NCBI RefSeq assembly: GCF_004135975.1 | Contig: NZ_CP026538.1 | Coordinates: 3,472,001-3,536,000 of the forward strand | DNA: 64,000 nucleotides | DNA from: Solidesulfovibrio carbinolicus | Lineage (GTDB): Bacteria; Desulfobacterota; Desulfovibrionia; Desulfovibrionales; Desulfovibrionaceae | Direction: 5' to 3' | Shown: in pieces, positions 48,658 to 56,418 of the stretch | Position numbering within the stretch: the stretch's first letter is position 1 | Layout of the letters: each line of letters starts with the position of its first letter | The notes under the pieces: model-generated | Databases searched by the model: none | What the model was told of the DNA's origin: nothing | The model's input: only the letters and a program-made list of their open reading frames with translations | Translations under genes and position numbers: made by a program

Positions 48658-49853
48658 GGCTTGGCGGCCACCGCTCCGCCGGCGTTGCGCGCCTCCACCT
48701 TGGCTCCGTCGCGCAGCCGGTCGGCCCCCTCCACCACCACAACCTCGCCGGCCGCCAGCCCCGACTCGATGACCACGTCCTGGCCCACGGCCAAGCCCAC
48801 GGTCACCGGGCGCGAGGCGGCCACGCCGGACGCATCGACCACATAGGCCCTGGCCCCCTTGGGGCCGCGCTGCACCGCCGCCGCCGGCACGAGGAGCACG
48901 CCGCCCCGCTCTTCCAGCAACAGCTCGGCGTTGACGAACTGGTTGGGGAAAAGCGCCTCGTCGGCGTTGTCGAAGATCGCCCGCAGCTTCACCGTGCCGG
49001 TGGCCGTGTCGATCTGGTTGTCGAGGGTGGCGAGGGTTCCCTTGGCCAGAGCCTTGGTCATGGTGCGGTCATAGGCCGTGACCGGCAGCTTCTCGCCGGC
49101 CCGAAGCCGCGTGGCCACCTGGGGCAGCTGGTCCTCGGGCAGGGTAAAGAGTACGCTGATGGGCGACACCTGGGTGATGACGCACAGGCCGGTGGAATCG
49201 GCCGCCTTGATCATGTTGCCGGCGTCGACCTTGCGCAGCCCCACCCGGCCGGTCACCGGCGCGCTGATGCGGCTGTATTCGATTTGCAGCTTGGCGTTGT
49301 CGATAAGTCCCTTGTCCGTGCGGATGGCCGCCTCGTATTGGCGCACCAGCGAGGCCTGGGTGTCCCGGGTCTGGCCGGCCACCATGTCTTTTTTGGACAG
49401 GTTGTCGTAGCGCGTGAGGTCGGCCTTGGCGTTTTCCAGCAGTGCCGTGTCCTTGGCCAACTGGCCCTGGTACTGGTCGAGCTGGGCGGCGTAGGAACGC
49501 GGATCGATGCGAGCCAGGAGCTGGCCTTCCTTGACGAGCTGGCCTTCCTCAAAGAGCACTTCCATGAGCTCGCCGTCCACCCGGCTCTTGACCGTCACCG
49601 TGCGCAGCGGCGTCACCGTGCCGATGCCCGAAAGCGTCACCGCCGCCGTGCCGACCCGGGCCGGCGAGGTGGTCACCGAGACCACTTGCGGCCCCATGCC
49701 GCCAGGTCCGCCCGGCGGTGGCCCGCCCGGCTGGGCCAGACCGTCGCCGCCGTATTGCCGCCAAAAAAACCCGACCACGACTATTGCCGCCAACCCCATG
49801 AGCAGCCAGCGCAAGGGCCGGCGCGGCCGTGGTCCATCATGTCGTATCGTCAT
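48654..49853 (-). CDS. mdtA: RND efflux membrane-fusion adaptor, MdtA-like
   Basis: 399 residues. A short cytoplasmic start and one membrane helix (about 14-32) are followed by a Pro/Gly-rich linker and the lipoyl/coiled-coil/beta-barrel adaptor domains. Key marks are [31 protein letters not shown], the long hairpin [22 protein letters not shown] and [21 protein letters not shown]. It is the periplasmic link between the RND permeases and an outer-membrane channel. It heads the operon; the stop overlaps the mdtB start. Start 49853 (ATG) follows a CGATGACG region with only a weak ribosome site. Confidence 0.92.
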   Translation of the reverse strand: MTIRHDGPRPRRPLRWLLMGLAAIVVVGFFWRQYGGDGLAQPGGPPPGGPGGMGPQVVSVTTSPARVGTAAVTLSGIGTVTPLRTVTVKSRVDGELMEVLFEEGQLVKEGQLLARIDPRSYAAQLDQYQGQLAKDTALLENAKADLTRYDNLSKKDMVAGQTRDTQASLVRQYEAAIRTDKGLIDNAKLQIEYSRISAPVTGRVGLRKVDAGNMIKAADSTGLCVITQVSPISVLFTLPEDQLPQVATRLRAGEKLPVTAYDRTMTKALAKGTLATLDNQIDTATGTVKLRAIFDNADEALFPNQFVNAELLLEERGGVLLVPAAAVQRGPKGARAYVVDASGVAASRPVTVGLAVGQDVVIESGLAAGEVVVVEGADRLRDGAKVEARNAGGAVAAKP

Positions 49854-50392
49854 CGCAGGTGATCCTTCTTTATGCTGGGATGGCCTTGGAGCGCCGCCGG
49901 CCGTTGCCGGCGTCGCACCGGCACGTCGCGGCCGACGCCCAAAAAGTTACATCTGGAAAGTATATCGGGCGGACCGCGGAAGGCCAACCTTCCATTTTGT
50001 CAGGAATCGCCAGCAGCTTCGCCTCTCCGGCCACGGCCATGTCCCAAACCGCCTTCGCTGGGGCCCTGGTCGGACGAGCAGCCCGAATGGTTGCGCCGCC
50101 GGGCGACGAGTCCCATGGACCGCCGTCTCCCCCAAGACGCTCCGCCCGGAAGCGGCCCGGCGGCAACGGCGCTTGCGGGCCATGGCCGGCCGCCACCCCA
50201 AGCGAAAATGTTCGCTTGAGCGACAATTTTGCGCCGGTCACGACAATTTTATACGTCCCCCGCGCCAAAATCCCCCGCCGCTGTCGGCAAACTCCATGAA
50301 AAAGCGGCCGGAACACCCCCGCTCTCGGGCAGTTCCGGCCGCGTGTCGGCTGGTTGGCCGCGCCCATGCTCGGCGCGGCGGTCCTTTTTGCG
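49854..50392. other. Gene-free region upstream of mdtA
   Basis: About 540 bp with no supported gene. It contains an 8-bp perfect palindrome CAAGCGAA/TTCGCTTG with a 4-nt loop (50199-50218). It also has two exact direct repeats CGACAATTTT ten bases apart (50221-50230 and 50241-50250) in an A/T-rich patch, and the terminator at 50299-50342. The direct repeats could be part of the mdtA control region. Confidence 0.5.
50299..50342 (-). terminator. Leftward terminator of the Cys-rich gene
   Basis: An 11-bp perfect stem (GCGGCCGGAAC at 50304-50314 with 50332-50342) with a 17-nt loop. On the minus strand it is followed by TTTTTCATGG, a run of five T. It lies 50 bases past the stop of the small gene at 50393. 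Confidence 0.75.
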
Positions 50393-50596
50393 CTACACCC
50401 CGCCGCACAGCCGGGCGAAGCTCATGCACTCGAAACGATTGCTAAAGGGGCACGGTTCCTTGGAAAACCACTTACGCTTGGGACACCAGTAGGCGTTCTT
50501 GAAGGGCTCGTTGCACCCGGAGGGCGTCGTGGCCTTGCGGGTGTACGAGCCGAACCGCATCTTGCCGTCGCTATGGTTGACGTTCCACACGGCCAT
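50393..50596 (-). CDS. Cys-rich small protein, 67 residues
   Basis: A 67-residue product with cysteines at 28, 38, 49, 57 and 64 and several aromatic residues. The ATG follows GGAGGTGTCGACC, a strong ribosome site; a longer reading starts in shadow sequence. It has no transmembrane segment and starts MAVWNVNHSDGKMRFGSYTR. The arrangement suggests a zinc-binding or disulfide-stabilised miniprotein; I recognise no named family. It is divergent from the RdgC-like gene to the right and has its own terminator, so it is a single-gene unit. Likely real because of ribosome site, terminator and regular cysteine spacing; function unknown. Confidence 0.72.
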   Translation of the reverse strand: MAVWNVNHSDGKMRFGSYTRKATTPSGCNEPFKNAYWCPKRKWFSKEPCPFSNRFECMSFARLCGGV

Positions 50597-50827
50597 GGTC
50601 GACACCTCCGTTTCCCTTTCCCAATGCATAGGACGGGCCAAGGCAAAATCGACCAAGCCGTTACAATGCCAACTGTTTCTCCTCCCTGCCCGATCCCCGC
50701 GCCGCCCGACGCGCCGGCCTGCCCCGCCCCTCCCCCGCCCCTGGCGCGACGCCGCGAATTGATCTATGAGCTTGCCGGACCCCATCGCCAGGACGCGCCG
50801 GCCAAGCGGCGCGAAAAGGAGGACGCC

Positions 50828-51445
50828 TTGGGACTTTTAGCCGCCAGCGGCGGGTTCACCCGCTACCGCATCGTGGGCGAAGTGAACAAGCAGGCCCTGC
50901 GCGAAGCGCCGGACCGGCTCAAGAAATACGCCTTCGTGGACATCGACAACACCGCCGACGAACGCTCCTTCGGCTGGACCTCCTTCGAGGACTACCTCGA
51001 TACCGAATGGCGCGGCTCGCCGCCGGAAAAAGGCCACTACCTGGCCTTTGCCCTGCGCCTGGACACCCGGCGCATCTCCCCGGCCGTGTTCAAGAAACAC
51101 CTGCGCCTGGCCATTGACCACGAAAAGGAACAGATGAAGGACGAAGGCAAGGTCTTCGTCTCCAAGGACCGCAAAAAGGAAATCGCCGAGCGCGTCAAAC
51201 TGTCCCTCATGTCCCGCGCCCTGCCCATCCCCGCCGTCTTTGAAATCGTCTGGAACACCATCGACCAGGTCATCTGGCTGTGCACCACCAACGGCAAGAT
51301 CCAGGAACTCTTCGAAGACAACTTCACCGCCACCTTCGAAATGCACCTGGAACCCCAGACCCCGGCCTACCTGGCCGAACGCATCGTCGGCGTGGAAAAA
51401 GGCCTGGCCATCGAACACCTCGAACCCAGCCAGTTCGGCGGTTAA
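50828..51445 (+). CDS. rdgC: RdgC-like recombination-associated protein
   Basis: 205 residues beginning at TTG, with AAGGAGG 6 bases upstream; the long upstream extension (Pro-rich) is shadow. The sequence LAASGGFTRYRIVGEV, RLKKYAFVDIDNTADERSFGWTSFEDYLD and EKEQMKDEGKVFVSKDRKKEIAE is that of the shorter RdgC-like proteins of Desulfovibrio. RdgC of E. coli is a ring-shaped DNA-binding protein that inhibits RecA; here the protein is smaller (205 against about 300 residues), so function is inferred. The gene downstream encodes a small protein after a type B repeat, and the pair may be a conserved unit. Confidence 0.8.
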   Translation: MGLLAASGGFTRYRIVGEVNKQALREAPDRLKKYAFVDIDNTADERSFGWTSFEDYLDTEWRGSPPEKGHYLAFALRLDTRRISPAVFKKHLRLAIDHEKEQMKDEGKVFVSKDRKKEIAERVKLSLMSRALPIPAVFEIVWNTIDQVIWLCTTNGKIQELFEDNFTATFEMHLEPQTPAYLAERIVGVEKGLAIEHLEPSQFGG

Positions 51446-51510
51446 GGAGAGGCCAGGGGCGCTGCCCCTGGACCCCGCCGGGGGGATCATCCCCCCGGAC
51501 CCCCGCCCCT
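51446..51510 (+). repeat. Type B palindromic repeat, copy 1
   Basis: It starts directly at the RdgC-like stop: GAGAGG leader, hairpin AGGGGC/GCCCCT, then CCGGGGGGAT/ATCCCCCCGG. It differs from type A in core sequence but has the same position and polarity. A second copy is at 56212-56280. Confidence 0.8.
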
Positions 51511-51560
51511 GGGCCGCGCCCCTTGGCGCAACGACGGACCAATGCGGTTATGGAGATAGT

Positions 51561-52088
51561 ATGGACTCGATGATGGCCGAAGCCAAAAACCCGGTGCTCG
51601 GACAGGACTTCCTGACCTGGCTGTGGTTTAAAAGCGAAAAAAGCGGCTGGCTCTTCAAGCTGCCCGACGACTCCGAAGTCAACGTCTACCTGGAACAAAA
51701 AATTTCCGTGCGCGGCGGCGTGGGCGAGGAAGCCGAAACCGCCACCGTCTCCGGCCCCCACGCCCAGTTCGCCGAGGCCCGCCTGGGCGTCAAAAGCGGC
51801 AAACGCGTGGACCGGGCGCTGATTCGCTTCGAACAGGACGGCGAAACCTGGACAGTTACCGTCAAGGCCGACGACTTCACCCTCAATGCCCTGCGGCCGC
51901 CCAAGATCGACACCCGCAGCGAGGAAGGCGAAGATCCCGACGCCAAGGTGCTGGAAAAAATGTTTCTCATCGAAAAATGCACCAGCTTCTTCGACGCCCT
52001 CTACGCCCAGTTCCTGGCCGTCCGCTTAAGCCCCGGCTGGCCCGGCGAACTCTCCGACTTCGGCGAATGGCTGCGCGAAGGGGTGTAG
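51561..52088 (+). CDS. Conserved hypothetical partner of the RdgC-like protein
   Basis: 175 residues. It starts at ATG 51561 with a GGAGATAGT site; a frame upstream crosses the repeat and is shadow. The N-terminal part (LGQDFLTWLWFKSEKSGWLFKLPDDSEVNVYLE) is well ordered, followed by beta-rich segments (ATVSGPHAQFAEARLGVKSG, TWTVTVKADDFTLNALRPPKI) and a helical acidic end. No domain name is known to me. It lies 115 bases after the RdgC-like gene in the same direction, with a type B repeat between them. I believe the two often travel together in Desulfovibrio, which should be verified by neighbourhood comparison. Confidence 0.75.
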   Translation: MDSMMAEAKNPVLGQDFLTWLWFKSEKSGWLFKLPDDSEVNVYLEQKISVRGGVGEEAETATVSGPHAQFAEARLGVKSGKRVDRALIRFEQDGETWTVTVKADDFTLNALRPPKIDTRSEEGEDPDAKVLEKMFLIEKCTSFFDALYAQFLAVRLSPGWPGELSDFGEWLREGV

Positions 52089-52107
52089 GGTGTAGAGGGC
52101 AGAGAGA

Positions 52108-52145
52108 GAAGAGAAGATGCTCGGCGGCCGGGGCCTGAGGCGGCC
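52108..52145 (+). repeat. Type A palindromic 3'-end repeat, copy 8 (degenerate)
   Basis: The AGAAGAGAAGATG leader and GGCGGCCGGGGCCTGAGG are kept, but the second arm is replaced by CGGCCAGC, so the core stem is broken. An intact G/C hairpin (CGGGCGGCC/GGCCGCCCG, 52169-52190) follows downstream. Confidence 0.65.
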
Positions 52146-52168
52146 AGCCAGGGCGATGGAACGGATGA

Positions 52169-52190
52169 CGGGCGGCCTCAGGGCCGCCCG
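52169..52190 (+). terminator. Hairpin after the RdgC-partner gene
   Basis: A 9-bp G/C stem with a 4-nt TCAG loop is followed by CCGCGTTTTG. This is a weak terminator candidate, 80 bases past the stop; the neighbouring moeA converges from the right. Confidence 0.5.
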
Positions 52191-52288
52191 CCGCGTTTTG
52201 CGCCAACGGCACGCCAACGACGCGGAACAGCTTTTGGAGATGACGCAATCGCGGCTGGCCCGCTTGCCGACGTAACCGATGGCAAGGC

Positions 52289-53524
52289 TTAAATAGGCCG
52301 CACCGCCACCACGGCCTGGCCGGCCAGGCCTTCGAGGTCGGCCGGAATGACGATGAGGCCGTCGGCCATGAGCAGGGTCTTGAGCAACCCGGACTTGCCG
52401 AGCACCGGATGGGCCAGGGGCAGCTCGCCCGGGCGGTGCTCCAGGCGCACCCGGACATGGTCCTCGCGGCCCTGCTTGGAAGCCACGTTGCGCGACAAAA
52501 GCGCCGGGAAGGTGCGCGGGGCGCGGTCGAAGGCGGCTTTGTCGCCGGCCAGATGGGCCAGCAGCGGCAGCCCGAAGACGTCCAGCACCACCTGGGCCGA
52601 GGTTACCTGACCGGGCAGGCCGATGACCGGCTTGCCGTAAAGGCTGGCCAGGATGGTCGGCTTGCCCGGGCTGATGGCCACGCCGTGGGCCAGGACCTCC
52701 GCGCCAAGGCTTTTTAAGGCCTCCAGGGTGAAATCGCGCGCGCCAACCGAACTGCCGCCCGAAAGCAGGGTCAGGTCGTGGCCCTCGGCCGCGGTTTTGA
52801 GGGCGTCCCGGATGGAATCGAGGTCGTCGGGCACCAGGGGAAAGGTTGTGGCTGCGGCTCCGGCCTGGGCCAGCATGGCGGCCAGGGCGTGGCTGTTGAC
52901 GTCGCGGATCTGGCCTGGTTGCGGCGTGGCCTCGGCCGGCACGAGTTCGTCGCCGGTGGAGAGCAGGGCCACCGAGGGCATCCTGCCCACGGGCACGTCA
53001 ACCACGCCCAGGGCGGCCAACAGCCCGATCTCCTGGGGGCGCAGGCGCGTGCCGGCCCCAAGGGCCGTCTCGCCGCGCCGGGCGTCCTCGCCGGCCAGCA
53101 TCACGTTGTCGCCCGGGGCCACGGGACGGCGAATCTCAATGGCTCCCGCCCCCAGGTCCTCGGCGTATTCCACCATGACCACGGCGTCGGCCCCGGCCGG
53201 CAAAAACGCGCCGGTGACGATGCGGGCGCAATGTCCGGGCGGCAAGGCCGCCTCCGGGATGACGCCGATGGGGATGTCCATGGCCAAGTCAAGGTAGCCA
53301 GGGTTGGACTCGCCGGCCCCGAAAACCTCGGCCGCCCGCACGGCGTAGCCGTCCATGGAAGCCCGGCTGGCCAGGGGCAGGTCCTCGCCGGAGACGACGT
53401 CGGCGGCCAAAAACCGGCGGCAGGCCGCGCCAAGGGGCACGGTCTCCAGGCCAAGGGGGGCAAAGCCGTGGAGAAGATCCCGAAATTCGGCCGTGGACAC
53501 GGCCCGAAAAAAACCGTCGCGCAT
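52289..53524 (-). CDS. moeA: Molybdopterin molybdenumtransferase MoeA
   Basis: 411 residues with the MoeA domain order. The N-terminal region has SMDGYAVRAAEVF, AGADAVVMVEYAED and LRPQEIGLLAALGV. The central MPT-binding domain has LLSTGDELV, QIRDVNSHALA and LSGGSSVGARDF, followed by AHGVAISPGKPT and the C-terminal beta domain. It inserts molybdenum into adenylated molybdopterin in the cytoplasm. The ATG at 53524 is chosen because AAGGA lies 9-10 bases upstream; an ATG at 53533 overlaps that site. Glucokinase is 21 bases upstream on the same strand. A second MoeA-type protein is encoded at 56419, so this genome has at least two. Confidence 0.93.
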   Translation of the reverse strand: MRDGFFRAVSTAEFRDLLHGFAPLGLETVPLGAACRRFLAADVVSGEDLPLASRASMDGYAVRAAEVFGAGESNPGYLDLAMDIPIGVIPEAALPPGHCARIVTGAFLPAGADAVVMVEYAEDLGAGAIEIRRPVAPGDNVMLAGEDARRGETALGAGTRLRPQEIGLLAALGVVDVPVGRMPSVALLSTGDELVPAEATPQPGQIRDVNSHALAAMLAQAGAAATTFPLVPDDLDSIRDALKTAAEGHDLTLLSGGSSVGARDFTLEALKSLGAEVLAHGVAISPGKPTILASLYGKPVIGLPGQVTSAQVVLDVFGLPLLAHLAGDKAAFDRAPRTFPALLSRNVASKQGREDHVRVRLEHRPGELPLAHPVLGKSGLLKTLLMADGLIVIPADLEGLAGQAVVAVRPI

Positions 53525-53545
53525 GGATAACATCCTTCTGTTCTG

Positions 53546-54520
53546 TCAGGCTTGGAGCAGACCACGCGCCATGGCGGCGGCCCCGTAGAGGCCCACGTCC
53601 TCGTCGCGCACCAGCTGCACGGCCACGGTGCGCAAAAAATCGCCGTACGTGGGGGAGGCGTAAAATTCCCGGGCGAATTCGGGATGCCGCACCAGCAAGG
53701 GGTTTTTGGCGGCCACGCCGCCGCTCAAATAGACGCCGCCGGCGGCCACCACGGTCAGGGCGTAGTCGCGCACGGCCCGGCCGTAGAAACGGGCGAACCA
53801 GGCCGCCGTCGGGCTGTCCGGGGCGAGAAGCCGCCCGACCTCGCCCGGGGAAAGGGCGTCGCCGGTCAGAAAACGGTGCAGATGGGCCAATCCGCCCCCG
53901 GTCACCACGGTGTCGCGGCGGGCGTAGGCCTCGCCGGTGGCCTGGCGCAGAGAGGCGGCAAAGGCGGCCTCTTCCGGGCCGACAAAGGGCATGGCCGTCT
54001 GGCCGGCCTCGGAAGCCAGGACCAGCAAGCCGCCGCCGGGCAGCGGGGCCAGGCAGGCATGGCCCAGGCCCGTGCCGGCTCCAACCACGGCCTGGACCTG
54101 GCCCGGGTCCGACTCGCCGGGCAACACCACCTCGGCCGTATCCCCAAGCAGGCGGCAACCGTGGGCCTGGGCCAGAAAATCGTTGGCGCAGGCGCTGTTT
54201 CTCAGGCCATGCCGGGCTTCAAGAGCGTCGAGATCAAGCTTCCAGGCGATGTTGGCGAACCGCACCCGGCGTCCCACCACCGCCCCGGGCACGGCGAAAA
54301 CAGCGGCCGCCGCCTGGGCCGGCAAAAGATCAAACCCGGCCGCCGGCAGAGCGGCCAAGAGTTCGTCAAAAGACGCCGCCGCCTGGGTGGACAGGCGCAC
54401 CTGGCAGGACAGGGTCAGTGCGCCGTCCGGGGCCAGCAGAAAATGCCCAAAGCGGCTGGAGGTGCCGCCAATGTCGGCAGCCAGCAGATGTTTGGCGGCG
54501 GGGACGGCGGCGTCGGCCAT
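53546..54520 (-). CDS. glk: Glucokinase (ROK-independent, Glk family)
   Basis: 324 residues, the length of bacterial Glk. The ATP-binding start LLAADIGGTSSRFGHF, VFAVPGAVVGRRVRFANIAW with the Asn/Asp active-site region, ANDFLAQAHG, GAGTGLGHA and the SGGVAAKN adenosine motif are all present. It phosphorylates glucose to glucose-6-phosphate. An AAGGAGACC site precedes ATG 54520. It is upstream of moeA by 21 bases, so the two are probably co-transcribed, with no obvious functional link. The divergent LysE-type gene begins 88 bases away. Confidence 0.92.
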   Translation of the reverse strand: MADAAVPAAKHLLAADIGGTSSRFGHFLLAPDGALTLSCQVRLSTQAAASFDELLAALPAAGFDLLPAQAAAAVFAVPGAVVGRRVRFANIAWKLDLDALEARHGLRNSACANDFLAQAHGCRLLGDTAEVVLPGESDPGQVQAVVGAGTGLGHACLAPLPGGGLLVLASEAGQTAMPFVGPEEAAFAASLRQATGEAYARRDTVVTGGGLAHLHRFLTGDALSPGEVGRLLAPDSPTAAWFARFYGRAVRDYALTVVAAGGVYLSGGVAAKNPLLVRHPEFAREFYASPTYGDFLRTVAVQLVRDEDVGLYGAAAMARGLLQA

Positions 54521-54608
54521 GTCGGTCTCCTTGCAAGCGGTGGGCGTTTGCGGCAGGAAAAGCCCACGCCGACGGCAGTGTAGCCGGGGCGCGCAAGGAA
54601 ACGCAAGC

Positions 54609-55238
54609 ATGGCCGACCTCGCAAGCGCCGCCCTGGCCGGGGCGGCCATGGGGCTTTCCGCCGGGTTCGCCCCGGGGCCCTTGCTGTCCCTGGTGCTGTC
54701 CCAGACCCTGGCCCATGGCCCCCGCGAGGGCGTCAAGGTGGCCCTGGCTCCCATCCTCACCGACACGCCCATTATCCTGGCCACCTGGCTGCTGCTCTCG
54801 CGCCTCACAGGCACGCCGGCCGTCCTTGGCGTCGTCGCCCTGGCCGGGGCGGCGCTGCTGTGCCGCTACGCCTATGACTGCTTCCAGGCCCCGCCCCCGG
54901 ACGCCGGCGATCCGGCCAAGGCCCCGCGCTCGGTGTTGCGCGGCGTGGCCGCCAATTTTTCCAATCCCCACCCCTACCTGTTCTGGGCCACCGTGGGCGT
55001 GCCCTACCTCCTGGAAGCGGCCCGTTCCGGCCCGGCCGGCCCCATCGCCTATCTGGCCACCTTCTACGTCTGCATCGTCGGGGCCAAAATCCTGGCCGCC
55101 GGGCTGGCCGGACGCTTCCGGCGGTTCTTGTCCAGCCGCGGCTACCGGCTGTTCATGGCCGCGCTGGGAGCCTCGCTGCTCTACTTTGCCTGGGGATTCG
55201 TCAGGCAGGGACTCTCCCTGCTGGGCCTCGCCAGCTAA
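54609..55238 (+). CDS. LysE-family amino-acid/metabolite exporter
   Basis: 209 residues with about six membrane helices, beginning with the LysE/RhtB signature AAMGLSAGFAPGPLLSLVLS (the PGP of the family). NFSNPHPYLFWATVGVP matches the loop before TM4. The family exports amino acids and related solutes. The substrate cannot be predicted. The start ATG has an AAGGA site 9 bases upstream. It lies before the carbamoylputrescine amidase gene by 81 bases; polyamine or amino-acid export is one possible shared theme, but unproven. Confidence 0.85.
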   Translation: MADLASAALAGAAMGLSAGFAPGPLLSLVLSQTLAHGPREGVKVALAPILTDTPIILATWLLLSRLTGTPAVLGVVALAGAALLCRYAYDCFQAPPPDAGDPAKAPRSVLRGVAANFSNPHPYLFWATVGVPYLLEAARSGPAGPIAYLATFYVCIVGAKILAAGLAGRFRRFLSSRGYRLFMAALGASLLYFAWGFVRQGLSLLGLAS

Positions 55239-55319
55239 ACGGCCGGGCGGGACATTGTCCTTTGGGGCAATCGTCCGTATCATGCCGCGTTCCCCATTAT
55301 CGACCACAAAGGAGCCTCC

Positions 55320-56207
55320 ATGGCCGCGCCCTTCACCATCGGCCTTATCCAGATGGCCCCGGCCACGACCGTAGCCGCCTCCCTCGAAAAAGCCGCCGAG
55401 CGCATCGAGGCGGCGGCCAAGGCCGGCGCGCAGGTGATCTGCCTGCCCGAACTCTTTGCCACGCCGTATTTTTGCCGCAACCAGGACCACGACGCCTTCG
55501 ATCTGGCCGAACCCATCCCCGGCCCGACCACAAACGCCATGGCCGAGGCGGCCAAGGCCCACAAGGTGGTCGTGGTGGCCCCGCTCTACGAACGGCGCGG
55601 CCCGGGCTGCTACCAGAATTCCCTGGCCGTGCTCGGCCCGGACGGCGACCATCTCGGCGTCTACCGCAAAATGCACATCCCCCACGATCCGGGTTTCGAG
55701 GAGAAGTTCTACTTCGCCCCCGGCGACCTGGGTTTTAAGACTTTCCAAACGCCCTTTGGCCCCATCGGCACGCTAATCTGCTGGGACCAGTGGTTCCCCG
55801 AGGCGGCCCGGGCCACGGCGCTTCTTGGCGCGTCGGTCATCTTCTACCCCACGGCCATCGGCTGGCACCCGTCGGAAAAGGCCGAATACGGCGAGCGCCA
55901 GCGCGACAGCTGGATCACCATCCAGCGCAGCCACGCCATCGCCAACGGCCTGTACGTGGCCGCCGTCAACAGGGTCGGCAGCGAAGGCTCGGGCGAAGGC
56001 TACGGCGAAACCCTGGAATTCTGGGGCTCGTCCTTTGTGGCCGATCCCTCGGGGCAAATGATCGCCCAGGCCGGCATCGTCACCGAAGACATCCTGCTGG
56101 CCGAAATCAACCCCCAAACCATCGAAACCACCCGCCGCCACTGGCCGTTTCTGCGCGACCGCCGCATCGACGCCTACGGCGGCCTGGGCAAGTTGTACGG
56201 CCAGTAG
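55320..56207 (+). CDS. aguB: N-carbamoylputrescine amidase (carbon-nitrogen hydrolase)
   Basis: 295 residues, nitrilase superfamily. The catalytic triad is Glu44 (CLPELFATPYF), Lys117 (VYRKMHIPHDPGF) and Cys154 (LICWDQWFPE). The HIPHDPGFEEKFYF stretch and the GWHPSEKAEYGERQRDSW block are diagnostic of AguB, which cleaves N-carbamoylputrescine to putrescine, CO2 and ammonia in the agmatine route. AAGGAGCC precedes the ATG. The agmatine deiminase gene (aguA) that usually accompanies it is not in the window. A type B repeat follows the stop. Confidence 0.92.
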   Translation: MAAPFTIGLIQMAPATTVAASLEKAAERIEAAAKAGAQVICLPELFATPYFCRNQDHDAFDLAEPIPGPTTNAMAEAAKAHKVVVVAPLYERRGPGCYQNSLAVLGPDGDHLGVYRKMHIPHDPGFEEKFYFAPGDLGFKTFQTPFGPIGTLICWDQWFPEAARATALLGASVIFYPTAIGWHPSEKAEYGERQRDSWITIQRSHAIANGLYVAAVNRVGSEGSGEGYGETLEFWGSSFVADPSGQMIAQAGIVTEDILLAEINPQTIETTRRHWPFLRDRRIDAYGGLGKLYGQ

Positions 56208-56211
56208 CGTG

Positions 56212-56280
56212 TAGAGAAGCGAGAAGATCGGGGCGCTGCCCCGAGCCCCGCCGGGGGGATGATCCCCCCGGACCCCTCAA
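56212..56280 (+). repeat. Type B palindromic repeat, copy 2
   Basis: It begins 5 bases after the aguB stop with AGAGAAGCGAGAAGATC. It has the hairpin CGGGGC/GCCCCG and then CCGGGGGGAT/ATCCCCCCGG. Compared with copy 1 the first stem differs by a matched pair (A-T to C-G), keeping the fold. Confidence 0.85.
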
Positions 56281-56346
56281 TTATTTTCATATGGGGCATC
56301 CACCATATCACCCCCCGTTGAAAGTTTTAGGGGAAAGAGGGGGGGC

Positions 56347-56396
56347 GCGGGGGGGAGGAAACCCCTTTTTCCAAAAAGGGGTTTCCTCCCCCCCGC
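56347..56396. repeat. 24-bp near-perfect palindrome before the moeA-PBP gene
   Basis: The arms are GCGGGGGGGAGGAAACCCC plus TTTTT and the exact complement, with a 2-base spacer (56371-56372). It is 22 bases before the start of the next gene, next to the type B repeat. It could form a very stable cruciform or RNA hairpin, and each strand shows a T-run near the centre rather than at the end, so it is not a classic terminator. Confidence 0.8.
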
Positions 56397-56418
56397 CTGA
56401 CCGGAGGTCAGCACTAGT

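Noticed and set aside
49829-50299. 156-codon frame upstream of mdtA
   Set aside because: Arg/Pro/Ala-rich with no recognisable motif and overlapping the start of mdtA; the region looks regulatory.
51446-51510. Possible CRISPR-like repeat
   Set aside because: Single palindromic unit directly after a stop, with no spacer array; it belongs to the type B family.
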